A stretch of 64,000 bases of DNA, from positions 151,659,446 to 151,723,445 of the forward strand of contig OU015499.1 of the NCBI GenBank assembly GCA_907164885.2, written 5' to 3'. The notes under the pieces were generated by a model, which ran no database searches, was not told the DNA's origin, and saw nothing but the letters and a program-made list of their open reading frames with translations. A program made the translations under genes and the position numbers. The stretch comes from Dolomedes plantarius (lineage: Eukaryota > Arthropoda > Arachnida > Araneae > Dolomedidae). Positions within the stretch are counted from its first letter, which is position 1, and every line of letters starts with the position of its first letter. This document shows positions 42,538-53,650 of the stretch, piece by piece.

Positions 42538-42717
42538 ATGGCACCATCCATGCAGGAGAAAGCGTACTGTGTTTTGGAATAAACCAAAACACCATCGTTT
42601 ATCGTCATTGAAAGACATTTTCTCGCGAAATTTGGTAAAGAACCACCGCATCGTCGCAACTTCGAACGGTGGGTGAAGCAGTTTTAGGACACGGGCTGCT
42701 TGTGTAAGAAAACCAGC
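42538..42717 (+). pseudogene. Helix-turn-helix domain of a mariner-type transposon (DUF4817-like)
   Basis: MAPSMQEKAYCVLE, then FLAKFGKEPPHRRNFERWVKQF and TGCLCKK form the N-terminal HTH found in many arthropod Tc/mariner-type proteins. Two stops interrupt it (after CVLE and after VKQF). The DDE domain that should follow is missing. Confidence 0.75.
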
Positions 42718-42741
42718 ATATAATTTTTAAAAAAAAATATT

Positions 42742-43139
42742 TAAATAGAAAGAAGATATCACCAAGTTTTAATATCGATCATAGTATCATAGATTTCGAT
42801 GTGTGAACCTTTTGTAGCATGACTAACGTCTGAATGGTAATCCAGTTTTCTCCAAGTGTTTCGTGCCATATCAGGCGATATTAGACTTTTTTGCTTCGGG
42901 ATTGATTAAATCTGTTGTGTTTAAAGAAAAAATTGAAAATGTGGATGAATTGAAGAAGCGTATCATTCAAGCAATTCGTGTAATAAGTCCTGATATGCTA
43001 CGAAACAGTTGGGGAGAACTAGATTACCATTAAGACGATTGTCGTGGTACAAAAGGTGCACACATCGAAATCTGTGATACTATGATCGAAATCTATGACT
43101 GATATTAAAACTTGGTGAGATCTTCTTTCTATATATATT
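42742..43139 (+). mobile_element. Mariner-type 3' end folded into an inverted repeat
   Basis: 42,908-43,101 encodes the transposase C-terminus on the plus strand (VFKEKIENVDELKKRIIQAI, SPDMLRNSWGELDY, GAHIEIC). The flanking 42,742-42,845 is an inverted copy of 43,023-43,139, including CACCAAGTTTTAATATC and CACACATCGAAATC segments. The arms match well but not perfectly. The middle of the transposon is gone. Confidence 0.75.
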
Positions 43140-44078
43140 CAGTGATTTCCGCTTATAAGAATCACGTTTGTTATTACTGTTTTTGATTCTTTAGGTTTTT
43201 GGACAGGCACACACACACCTATATATACATATATTAGAAAATTTACCATAAAATACTCTTTAATTTACGTTAATTATCTTTTAATAAAATTGTTTTTTTA
43301 TAATTTTAAAAATGCAACTTAATTTCTAGACCTATAAGTACGAGTAGATACACGTGATTATAGTAAGAGAAGAAAAAAAAATCCAATATTTGGTACAACA
43401 TACCTGCTTAACAGTTTAACATTTCAACTACAGGAAGGGTGCAAGAAGAAGTTTTCTATAGTAGCTTCAAGTAATGAAGTTTTCAGGAGGCTGTTTATAC
43501 CTCTTTCAATACCAATAGTCTCAGACCAAGATTTACCTTCTGGCTTATGTTTCACGGTTTGATAACGTGCTGTATCTAATAATGTCACGTTTTTCTAAGT
43601 GATGGTGGACACTTTCCCGAAGAGTTATGTGTTTCAGGGTCCTGGAAGCCGCAACCAGGATGTTGGAGGTGGGAAAAGAGTCCCAGTCTTTGTCAGGGGA
43701 GAAAAGTGAAATCGGATCCGCACGGGTAGGATGCCTCTGGGTCAAGCTAATAGGACAGTGTATAGCTAAAGCGTTTAAGGGGAAACTATTATGTTGTCTA
43801 ACAAAGAAAGGGATGCATTTTACGACTGTATTCCATCCCATCTTATCACTCTTTCTTTTAAAAAGAATAAAGAAACAACTTCGTACCTTTTGAGGGTTTA
43901 AATTTCTTTTTTGGAAAAATGAAAGGAAAGCGAAAAGTATAAACTGATTCTTAAAACCGGTGGATTGATTCTTTAAGCAAAAATTTTAACATGGAAATAA
44001 TACTTTTCTTTTTGCGATATTGATTCTTATAAACGGTTGATTCTTATAACCACTAATCACTATAAGCGGTGGTCACTG
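43140..44078. mobile_element. 939 bp pogo-like element, whole (copy B side)
   Basis: The left end CAGTGATTTCCGCTTATAAG pairs with CAGTGACCACCGCTTATAGTG read inward from the right; the right flank is TA. Further GATTCTTATAA-type units lie inside the right end. A minus-strand ORF (43,841-43,545, 98 codons, with SPDKDWDSFPTSNI) lies inside; I do not recognise it. The right 116 bp reappear at 1-116, so the element is part of the duplicated unit. Confidence 0.65.
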
Positions 44079-44087
44079 TATGTATAC

Positions 44088-44088
<1 letters not shown>

Positions 44089-44132
<44 letters not shown>
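44089..44132. repeat. (TA)n microsatellite (copy B)
   Basis: Counterpart of 125-172 with a slightly different length and a TACG interruption at its left. Confidence 0.93.
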
Positions 44133-44137
<5 letters not shown>

Positions 44138-44173
44138 TGTAATGGGTAGTTCCATAAAAATAAACCATAACTT

Positions 44174-44908
44174 TTGGATACTTTTAGCCCGGACACTCTG
44201 CATATTGTATATTTAAAATGGCAAAACATGATACATTGGTTAACATTTGAAAAAAATGAATGTTCTAAAAAGTGTAGCTCTGTCTGTTTTGGGCCGATTT
44301 TAATAAAACTCGGTATGTACATGTTTCTTGAGCCTTACTTTAATTTAAAAGTAATCTGTCTGAAATCCAATGTTAAAATTGAATGTAAAAACCATTTGCT
44401 CAGAAATATGTGCTTCAAACTTAGAGAAGTAGTTAGAAATAGTAAGTATGGTCATTGTTATATAAGAAAAGAACTTGGCAGTAAAATTCTCAAAATGAGA
44501 CAAGCAGTTGTTTGGGCTGTTCGATACAGGAAAAGGCTAACACAAATATCTTCACACGAAATTCTGAAAAGTTTGCGTAACGACATTTTAAATGCCCCTC
44601 TACATATGTTTGGGGAACACAAATGATGTTAAGTATATTTTTCTGGGGAAAAAACGCAATTTCGAAATTTCATTTCTGAATTCATAAAATGACGACTGTT
44701 TTGCAGAATAATGGACATTTTTAATCAATTCGCAGACAATGTAAAGAGTCTGTTACTCGATGAGAATAACAGTTCTGATAAAGAACTGAATGCAAGAGTT
44801 GCCAAGTACATCGAAAGCAAACGAGCAACGTTTTGCATGAGTCAGTCGTACCAAGCTAGGGGCAAAGCAGCAGTACTGTCTCATAACAGTAAAGCACCAA
44901 AGCGATAA
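44174..44908 (+). pseudogene. Copy B of the decayed Mutator/YqaJ-associated-like ORFs
   Basis: Segments 44,174-44,626 and 44,711-44,908 repeat 210-662 and 747-944. The second segment is amino-acid identical and the first differs at a few positions (for example Ile/Thr and Ser/Phe changes). Same frame break between them. Confidence 0.35.
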
Positions 44909-45279
44909 ACGTTCCTGACTCTCCACGGAAGAAGTCGAGGAACACGAACGAAGTTGTTTGAAAAAAGGAATGTTGGCAATGAAAGCAGGATAAATAAAAA
45001 GTCAATCATTAAAAAACACATCTATTATTATTAAATCTAAGGGCAGCTACACATCACAAACAGAAACTATTGCCTTTTTTTGCTGTGAACCAAACAAGTT
45101 CTGAAAGTTGAAAAAATTGAAAAAGATGATGATTTTTGGAAAACATTATATAGTGCCAAAAGTTAAATCGGGGGTTGTTAAAATAAAAACCATTGCAAAT
45201 ATTTCAAATATAAATAATGATTATGTAAAAGCCCTCGAATTTTTTATAGTACTCAAAATAAGTGACAACTGTCCTTCTG

Positions 45280-45429
45280 AAGCTATTGATATTTCTAATC
45301 TTATTTTACACGATTACGCTTTCACCGCTGATGTACAGAAAATGTTTAGAATGATTCTACTTCATCCCGATCAGAGAAAACTGCAAAGAATTGTTTGGAA
45401 GGACAGCATTGATACACCAGTTTGTAATA
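45280..45429 (+). pseudogene. Scrap of BEL/Pao reverse transcriptase (copy B)
   Basis: Counterpart of 1,312-1,461 with YAFTADVQKMFRMILLHPDQ, cut by the same TA-target MITE. Confidence 0.7.
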
Positions 45430-45431
45430 TA

Positions 45432-45618
45432 CAGTTAACTCTCTGTTTAACGACGCTCTACTTAACGACGATCTCTATTTAAAGACGATATTTCACAGTC
45501 CCAGACCCTCCGAGGTTATGGGAAAAGTTAGCATTTCACAAATTCTGTTTAAGGGCGATCTCTACTTAAGGACGATTTTCCACGGTCCCTTGAAAGTCGT
45601 TAAACAGAGAGCCAACTG
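45432..45618. mobile_element. 187 bp TA-target MITE (copy B)
   Basis: Same ends, length and TA flanks as 1,464-1,650. Confidence 0.85.
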
Positions 45619-45891
45619 TATTGAACTCTATTTGGGAAGTCAAATTTTCGTAATAAAACGATTTTGGATATCGACTCAGCCCAGTTTTTCATATCGCAGT
45701 GGATGATTCTACAACCAGCTAGCCTTTAATAGGGAACACCCTCCACAAAGATCTAAATATTGAACCCATTCGCCTGTCTATAATTAATCTCGCAATTAAA
45801 TTTTATAATAGTCTTTACTCCGCCTCTAATGAAGAAAATGCCAATCTTCCCGATAGTGACAATAGAGAATTTAATCGCAGACCTAGAGCGA

Positions 45892-46060
45892 TGACGAATC
45901 TTACGTAGAGTTTCGTATTTTTTATATGCTTTATTTCACAATTACAAAATGACACACAACCATAATCTTACTTTCAGTTCTAAAAACTATATCTGAAAGA
46001 TGTTGCCAGATCCCAAATCAGTAACTAATGAGAAGTGACGCCACTTATGATGTTGCAACA
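45892..46060 (-). repeat. 3' LTR of the minus BEL element
   Basis: 169 bp. It differs from the 5' LTR mostly near the U3 end (next to 46,060), with few changes elsewhere. Confidence 0.92.
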
Positions 46061-46413
46061 TCCTCCCACCTTTTGTATTGCATGCAAACTTGCTAAGCAA
46101 TACAAAATTAAATTAAATCTATATTACGTAAAACTGAGAAAAAAAGAATTCTAGCTAAACCATACAAAAATTAAAGTCACTAAAACAGTCTACAAGTTCA
46201 GCCGTTTCACAGGTACAATATGTCGACCACAACGAGTTTGTTTTATGGGTTGTGGAATCTCTTGACTAGTTGCTTCCTCGGGAGTCTTAGAAACAGGTGA
46301 TTGCACACTAGGATTATAAGCAGGGACGTAAGCAGCAGTATCAGACGTATCACGAATCTAATCTCAAGAAAATCTCTGGATATTTCTGTGGAACTCATCT
46401 CCAAGGGAGAATC

Positions 46414-47632
46414 TCATCGCCAGGAGAGGGAACTCATCGCCAATGGAGAAAGCATTCGCTGCACTGGACGAATGCTTTCTCCATTGGCCACACGTAATTT
46501 AGCCACTCGTTCGATGTTGTCTTTGCCTGGGAATAATTCCAGCATACGGGCTAAAGGCCAGTTCAAACGTTTCTCATTGTCTGATCCAACAAGCACGACA
46601 TCACTAGGAGCTAGGTTTTTTCGTTTGAAAGATAACTGTGGGTTTCGTATGAGTTCAACTAAGTATTCTCGGAATCGTCGTCGTAGCTGATAACGCAGAC
46701 TCTGAAGGTAGCGAATGCGTTTCAGTAGATGTCTTGAATCAACAATATCCAAGTCCACAGTTTGGTTCCCCTTTATATCCTGAATAAAATCTGAAGTTTT
46801 GGAGCCTTCAGCTCATTGGGATCATCAGACACGTATGTGAGTGGTCTTCCGTTGACCACACTTTCGCACTCGCATAACAAAGTGATCATTTCTTCGTATG
46901 TAACAGAAGCACAGCCTAAGCTCTTTAATGGCTGTTTGACAGTACGAATCATTCTGTCCCACTAACCTCCGTACCATGGTGCGGCAGGTGGGTTGAAGTG
47001 CCACTTTATTTGTTGCACAGAACATTCAGCTATTATTTTTGCCAGTTTAGAGAAACTAAAGTTCTTGATGCTCCCACAAAAGTCGATCCATTGTCTGTAT
47101 ACAAGGTAGAACATAGTCCTCTTCTAGCAAAAAATCGCTGCATTGCTTGTTTCAGTAGATAGTGAGGTTACTAATTCTAAGTGAATAGCACGGTAAACTG
47201 CGCATGTGAAGATTACAATCCATGCTTTCACGCCTCCTCTTAAGTAGATATGACCTGCTAAATCAGCTCCAGTTGCTTCGAGTGCAGCTATACACGATTA
47301 ATTCTATCCACAGGAAGTGGGGAGGCAGCTACTGGTATCACAGGCTTAGATGAATACCTTTTACAGATCACACATTTTTGTAGTACTTCTTTGACAATCC
47401 TCCGGCCCCGACGAATCCAGAAACATTCATGCAGCTGCGTTAAGGTAGTTTGCACTCCAGTATGATGAAATTTCTCATGAACATACTCAATTTTTCTTCT
47501 CACTATCGGATGATCTGGTAAAACTGTAGGTTTCACAAAGACTGGCTCTTGGCCAAGAATGAGCCTTGATTGAACTTTTACGATTTGGTTTTCTTCAAAA
47601 AATTGTATTGATCGACTGTACCTTTCACGCAT
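46414..47632 (-). pseudogene. Integrase of the minus BEL element
   Basis: H2C2 domain at 47,632-47,288 (YVHEKFHHTGVQTTLTQL and CVICKRY). Core remnants follow with stops and shifts (ESVVNGRPLTYVSDDPTEL near 46,840). The DUF5641-type tail is 46,758-46,414 (SLRYQLRRRFREYLVELIR, KRLNWPLARMLELFPGKDN). The core catalytic acids are not all readable. A 42 bp insertion that makes a perfect hairpin (46,440-46,490) alters the tail relative to copy A. Confidence 0.8.
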
Positions 47633-48188
47633 CTCTGGCGACCACTGATTGGATTGTGCGTATTAGTGTCTTTTCGGCGTTTTCGATTTCTTCGCATGAA
47701 AGCTCCTTCTTCAGCATAGGAGAGTTACCTTTACTGTTATGACAAAACCTCAATATCCAAGCAGTCATGCGGAGAATCCTAGGGTAGCTCGAAAAGTATA
47801 AGAACCTATTTCCAAATTATTCTTCTGTACCCACATTCAGATTTGTCACCACAGTCTTGCGTCGCTGCAATAGTGCTTCTTCTGGAAGGGTTATCTCAGA
47901 CTATGGCCAGACTTTAGGGGTTCACGTAACCAATTTCGACCCTCCCACCATTGGCTTCGTAAAAGTTCAGAAAAATCGCAAGAGCGGGAAGGTAAATCGG
48001 CCGGATTTACTTCCCCAGGGACGTATCTCCAGTTTTCTATGCTTGTGAGTTCTCGTATTTCCTTAACTCTGTTGCCCACAAAGGTATTCCATAGTTTCGT
48101 TGTTGTTCCTGATCCATCCGAGCACTACCATGGAATTACTCCAAAGAATGGTCTTCAAAGGCAGTTGCAAAGCTTCTAATATATTTGT

Positions 48189-48683
48189 TTATTCATCGTC
48201 CATTCGAGCTCCAATAGCGGCTCCTAAAAGTTCCAGTCGTGGAATCGTAAGCCTCTGAACAGGGTATACCCTAGCCTTTGCAGAAACTAGTGAGACCTTA
48301 ACCTGTGCCTGTTCTTCACTACGTATAAAGGCACAACAGGCATACCCATGCATTGAAGCATCTGTGAAGATATGTAGGTTAGCTTGTTCAAGAGTTCCTT
48401 GTAATATTCTCCGTGGAATTCTACATTGCTCAATAAGATCTATATGTTTAGCCCATCGTTGATAACGTTGTTGAATATTAGAGGGTAATTTTTCATCCCA
48501 GTCTATCTTACTGCGCCAATCTTCTTGGAGCAGTAATTTTGGCAATAACGTCGCAGATGAAGTGAAGCCTATGGGGTCGTAGATACCGTTAACAATTGAA
48601 AGCAATTTGCTTTTCGTAACACCTTCATCGTATTTTAAAAAAATAAAGTTCATCGGTCTTAGTGTTCCTTTCTGTGGGATCAA
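48189..48683 (-). pseudogene. BEL connection and RNase H region
   Basis: An open stretch of 164 codons with VNGIYDPIGFTSSATLLPKL, RSKIDWDEKLP, then RNase H NLHIFTDASMHGYACCAF and VYPVQRLTIPRLELLGA. The first RNase H aspartate (TDAS) is intact. Upstream, the protein jumps from the end of the protease linker (WELETLGIVDPTE, about 48,700) into this block, so the whole RT palm including Y/F-M-D-D is missing. Confidence 0.82.
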
Positions 48684-48689
48684 CTATGC

Positions 48690-50553
48690 CTAATGTTTCT
48701 AATTCCCACATCTTTGGGATTTCAAAGTTCTGCAAACAGAAGGAGACCATGCCAACCACAGTATTCGTCTTCTCGCTTCCCAAGATGCTCCAACCCAGAC
48801 TAGTTTCAATGTCACATATACCGGATCTAAGTACTTCTATTCTTCCTGTGAGAATTCTTCAAAGTACATGAGCCCCGAGTAACAATCTTATTGGAGGGGT
48901 TTCTTGTCCAATGTCTGTTAAGGAAATTCCATAGCTTTTAAGTTCTTAGAGTAAATGTTTGTCTCGTACTCTTGGAAGTGTTGCGCAGATTTTCGGTTGA
49001 TCTAATACTGACACTTGGCACGAAAACTTTCCATCAATTCTTCCTATGTTTATACAATAACGGTAATGTTCAGCTTCAGGAGTTTGTTGTCCCTTGAGAC
49101 AACCCTTGAGATAGTATCTCTTTACCTGAAGGCAAAAGTTTAAGTTCTCGTGCTAAATCCTTCTCAATGTAAGAACGATGGGAACTGTCGTCTAACAAAG
49201 GAAGAACGTATTGGTTTGTCCTTTATTTTTAAGTCGTACAATTATTGTCTTTAAATAAATTGTTTTTGGAGAAGACGGTACCGTAAAAAGTGTTGACGTA
49301 TTTTCTTCCTGTGGAACTGGTTTATGATAGAAAGGTTTACTTGTTTTAGGCAGTTCAGGACAAAGGATTACGTAATGCCTCTTAGAACAAATAACACAAC
49401 GTACATTGCTGCGGCATTTCCAGACTATGTGTCCATTTTTCAAACAAACCAGGCAAAGTCTCTTTCACATGACAGCAGCTTTCTTACCTTCTCTAATTAA
49501 CGTTCCTGCTTTTCCACAATCTTGACTAAAATGAGAATTGTTACAAAAGATGCATCTAATTTTTTCTTGTATGTTTGAAATAAGAGCAGAGGCAGATGGA
49601 ATTTCAATTCTTGAATTATCAACTTCTTTTTTAGCCTTTAATTGAGTTCCAAAGCCCGATCGTGCTAAATTTATCATCTCTTCGCCATTAACTTCCTGCC
49701 TTAAAAAGTTCATAAGTTTCTCTAGAAACCCTTGGCTATTCTCAGCAATTTCACTGCCGACACTCGAATTGCTGGACACTCTCTCTCTCTCCCAAGCTCT
49801 CAAAATATCTTCAGGAAGACAAGACTCAACAAGAGGTGATAAAAAGTCAGCAAACATTTCTTTGGATCTTCCCAATGTATCCAAAGCTCATAAATGAGAT
49901 TCAAGTTGATCGTATAAAGTCGCCAAATCTATACATTTCCTTCCATTCAAAGCATTTTTCATTACCAGCTTAAGTAATTCTCTTACATACACCTGTACTA
50001 ATAAATCTTCCCGGCCAAATCTTTCCTTGAGTAACTCAATTCCCTTAGGGTAATTTTGAGCCGTAGGAAGAAAGCTTTCAATCAAACTGGCCGCTCGAGA
50101 TCCTGGAGTAATCGACTGAATCAAATACTAAAATTTATCCTCAGCTGGCATATCTTTATCTTCGTGTATTCTGGAATTTTTTTTCCAAAATCCCAAAAAA
50201 GATTTAATATCTGCATTCAATTTCTGAATTTCGAGTTTTGGCAAACGATACTTTCGAATACATGGCGGTTTAATCGATCGATCATCAGAATTATTTTCAA
50301 AATTTTCTACTTTCGATTTAAAAGATAAGTACTGTTCTCTGTAATTTTCAGAAGCGCTGAAATCTTTAACGTACTCCTTTCCTTGATCTTTTCCATTGTC
50401 GACAAGTAATAAATCAGAAATTGCTTGCTGAGTGGTTTCTAGGCGATGAAATTTATCAGACAATTGCGAACTCAATTCACGAAGCCTGACAACATTAACT
50501 TCCGTTTTCGTAATTTCTTCTGCGATAGCCTTCGTAGGATTAGCAAATGTCAT
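48690..50553 (-). pseudogene. Gag, zinc knuckles and protease of the minus BEL element
   Basis: One frame from 50,553 (MTFANPTKAIAEEITKTEVN) to 49,192, with stops at about 50,125, 49,885 and 49,463. It encodes the Gag body (YRLPKLEIQKLNADIKSFLG, SITPGSRAASLIESFLPTAQ), then Cys/His knuckles (CIFCNNSHFSQDC, CLVCLKNGHIVWKC, CVICSKRHYVILC). The protease block has LLDDSSHRSYIEKDLA near 49,180. After that, frames are broken but the linker to WELETLGIVDP can be followed. Confidence 0.85.
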
Positions 50554-50689
50554 TCGTAAAGTCTTACGCTACAGCTTTAAAGCATCCATAATAATAATTC
50601 AAAGTCCGTAAAATACGTAAAATAAAAAAGTAACAACGTATTATTTCAAAATGTACCTTGTTTACTGTATCCTTGTCGCGGACGCCAAA

Positions 50690-50863
50690 TGATGAATCTT
50701 ACGTACAGTTTCGTTTATTTTATATGCTTTATTTGAGAATTACAAAATGACACACAACCATACTCTTACTTTCAGTTCTAAAAACTATATCTGAAAGATG
50801 TTGCCAGATCCCAAAACAGTAACTAATGAGGAGTGACGACACGTGGGTTTATGAGTTGCAACA
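50690..50863 (-). repeat. 5' LTR of the minus BEL element
   Basis: 174 bp. Its minus strand begins TGTTGCAACTCATAAAC and ends AAGATTCATCA before the primer-site region. Confidence 0.92.
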
Positions 50864-51655
50864 AGCGACTCTAGTACTTGACTTTGGAATAACTCTCAAC
50901 TCTTCTTTCCCGTAAATTTAAACTTTTTTTTCTTATGTTATTCCGTTTTCCTTAAATTCTTTCTCAACCGCTTAATTTTTACTCCTTTCTTTTCCTAATT
51001 ATATGCAGTCACATTCTCTTACGCTTTTTTGAGACAGGAAGTGTGTCGTCTCGTTGATGTAATATGCCTCTCCGAATCCTCAAGGTCAATTTGTGAGCCG
51101 TCCTCCTGATAATATCTTCTGCTAAGATCCTAGACCCTGTTCTATCAGCCAATCAGGTTGCGGGACTCATTTTGCTCTCGACCAGATGTTAAGATTGATC
51201 TTTTTTAACCTCTGTAATTCAAATTCATCATCTTGCTTCCTTTTATGGCCTGTTTTCAAGCACGGGTTGTTTGATAGTTCTTTCCCATCCTGGGTTTGAT
51301 CCCAGCGTTTAACATCTTTGCTGATCGTGGTCCTCTGTAGCTCATCTTCGACTTTTGAGAGTTTAATCTTTATATTTTGCTTTTATTTTATCTTATATTG
51401 GAACATTTTATTTTGACAAGTCTTGCTAATTTTAATTTTGTGTGTTAAAATTAACTTATTCAATTCGAAGGTTTTTGTTTTTATTTTTGTAACTTCTTTA
51501 ATTAATCTTGTGACGTACCTTTTTTTAAAGCTTAGTTCATTTCTTCTAGGACCATGCGTGAAAAGCTTCAGTGCTTCCTATATCCATACTCAGGGTAAAG
51601 GTCTTTCTTAGCCCTGTTAGGAACCTCACGAAAACTTTATGTCCATGTCCATGTC

Positions 51656-51907
51656 TTCGCTTATATCTACGTAAAGCATCAGCGGGATAAACTTGACCCC
51701 AAAGACAAGGCGGGTGTTATGGTTGGATATACACTATACACAAAATGATACAGAATTAAGTTTCCAAACGAAGGAAATATTTTTGAAACAAAACATTTTT
51801 AATTCATTGGGTTAGTAAAAGGATACAAGTACTTGCCACTGATTCCTAAAAATTAATTTAGTGTGCCATTAAATTCCGCCACATCCGCGAAGTTAGCGAT
51901 CTCACGG
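51656..51907. other. Spacer between LINE-A tail and plus BEL, left half of a split repeat
   Basis: Non-coding. The last 50 bp before the BEL LTR (to GCGATCTCACGG) continue after the 3' LTR at 55,982 as CACGGTATGATGTCATATCGC, resembling the GAGATCTCGCC...GGTATACCGCTGAAG phrase at about 15,870-15,910. Confidence 0.55.
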
Positions 51908-52218
51908 TGTTCAGAAGTGCTTCACCTATCTGCCAAAAGATGGCAGCACATGTAAAATCGTTTTGTTTGTTTGTTTTAATTTTTTTTTTTAGAATTAATA
52001 GCTTAAAGATTAATATTTAAATTGGTAAATTACTTTCTAGATTTTTAATAATTTTTGGAATAATTTATTTATACATTTATTGATTTAAAACCTAGTAGAA
52101 CTTTTATTATTGATTCTCTTCATTGTGAAAAAAGAGCGATGCATGCTGGGTAATTTTGAATGCAGTTTGATTTTGAGTTGTTCTATGCTTATACTGGAAT
52201 TTTCTCTTAAAAAACGCA
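51908..52218 (+). repeat. Truncated 5' LTR of the plus BEL element
   Basis: 311 bp matching the first part of the 3' LTR (TGTTCAGAAGTGCTTCACC to TTAAAAAACGCA). The truncation falls before the position where the 3' LTR carries the antisense pol fragment, so it is unknown whether the 5' LTR had it. Confidence 0.9.
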
Positions 52219-52237
52219 CACAGACTACCAACGTATT

Positions 52238-53650
52238 TTGTGGCGATTCGAAGAATCACAGCCTATTTCTACATATAGGTTACTAACCGTAACTTCTGGA
52301 ACTGTCTCAGCGCCTTTCCTCGCTATTAGAACCTTGCGGCAATTGGCTGAAGACAACAAAAATCAATTCCCTGAAGTCTTCAAGGTGATAACTGTAAACT
52401 TCTTTATGGATGATCTCCTTTGTGGTGCCCAGTACCTAGAAGATGCCAGGAGTATCAACTCTAACTTAAATGAAGTCATGGAGAGTGGTGGATTTTCCCT
52501 AAGGAAATGGTCTTCAAATATGCCAGATGCCATTTCAGCCCTACCCAAAGAAAAGCGATACAACAATTCAGATATCGAAATTCAAGAAGACGATACGGTG
52601 AAGTTATTGGGTTTAGTCTGGATTACGGCCAGTGACGTGTTCCAGCTTAAAATCACCCAGCTTCCCAATGTCCACACAAAACGAGAACTGTTGTCTGTTG
52701 TGGCACGTATATTCGATCCTTTGGGAATTTTATCTCCTACTACAATTCTCTTGAAAATAATGATGCAAGATCGTTGGAGGGAAAAATGTGGTTGGGATGA
52801 CCAGATCCCAAGCCAACTTCTGCATTCATGGCGTGAATTTCACTGTCAAATTGAAATCTTGAAGGATGTTAAAATACCCAGATTCATGAACACAGTCCAC
52901 AACACAGATCAACTGATTCAACTGCATGGTTTCTGCGAAGGTTCGGGTAAGGCCTATGCTGTTGTAATATATTTTAAAGTAATTTCAGACATTGGTGAAA
53001 TCTCAGTCAGCTTTGTCGCTGCAAAGACTAGAGTAAATCCCATCAAACCAATAACGTTGCCACGAATCGAGCTCTGTTCAGCTCTTCTACTTGCTCAATT
53101 GTGCTGTGCAGTCTTGGAATCTCTACCTATCACAGTTCATGACATCTATCTCTGGACAGATTCTCAAATTGCTTTGAGCTAGATTTATGCTCCTCCTTTA
53201 AAGGGAAACCAGTTTGCTTTAAATCGTTCGAACAAAATTAAGTCTTGTTCCAGAGGCTAAGTGGCATCATATTTCTGGAACTATGAACCCCGCGGACTGT
53301 GCATCCAGAGGCATCCTACCTGCACAACTGCTAACACATAAACTTTGGTGGAGTGGTCTCTCTTGGCTGAAGGAGCCTCAAACCATTACACATTTTGTGA
53401 TAGAACCCACTCCTCCAAATAATTATACCGAATCAGAAAGCGCCATTCAAGTGACAAATGTCACCAATATTCCTGAATTTTTACTGAAGTTTTCATCCTT
53501 TATGAAACTATCCAGAGTTATGGCATGGTGTAAGCGATTCATAAAGAATTCAAACCCTTCTAATGACAAAATCTCAGGATGTCTAACTTCAAAGGAGATT
53601 TCACAACCTATTAATAATATTGTAAAAATCATCCAACATCAGGAATATTT
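52238..53650 (+). pseudogene. BEL pol remainder: RT palm, connection, RNase H (copy B)
   Basis: Starts inside the palm (RILWRFEESQPI) and keeps NFFMDDLLCG, with Gln where copy A has a stop (LRQLAEDNK). RNase H ends at the shared stop after TDSQIALS (53,180-53,182). After a frame change it stays open from MNPADCASRGILPAQ (53,283) through the position where copy A has a second stop. Confidence 0.88.

Larger units (their letters stand above)
45892..50863 (-). mobile_element. Minus-strand BEL/Pao retrotransposon with both LTRs (copy B)
   Basis: The 5' LTR (minus orientation) is 50,690-50,863 and the 3' LTR 45,892-46,060. Both read TG...CA on the minus strand. An exact 5 bp duplication AGCGA flanks it (45,887-45,891 and 50,864-50,868). 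The primer-site region right after the 5' LTR reads TTTGGCGTCCGCGACAAGG on the minus strand. Gag, protease, RNase H and integrase remnants are in order, but the reverse-transcriptase core is deleted. Copy A retains only 1,924-2,982. Confidence 0.95.
45743..51655 (+). mobile_element. Plus-strand LINE-A fragment split by a BEL insertion
   Basis: LINE-A sequence runs 45,743-45,891, is interrupted by the minus BEL element, and resumes at 50,864 to a hexamer (ATGTCC) tail at 51,639-51,655. The two halves abut at the duplicated AGCGA. It lacks the LINE-C insertion found in the minus-strand LINE-A copies and is more diverged from them than they are from each other. Confidence 0.85.
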
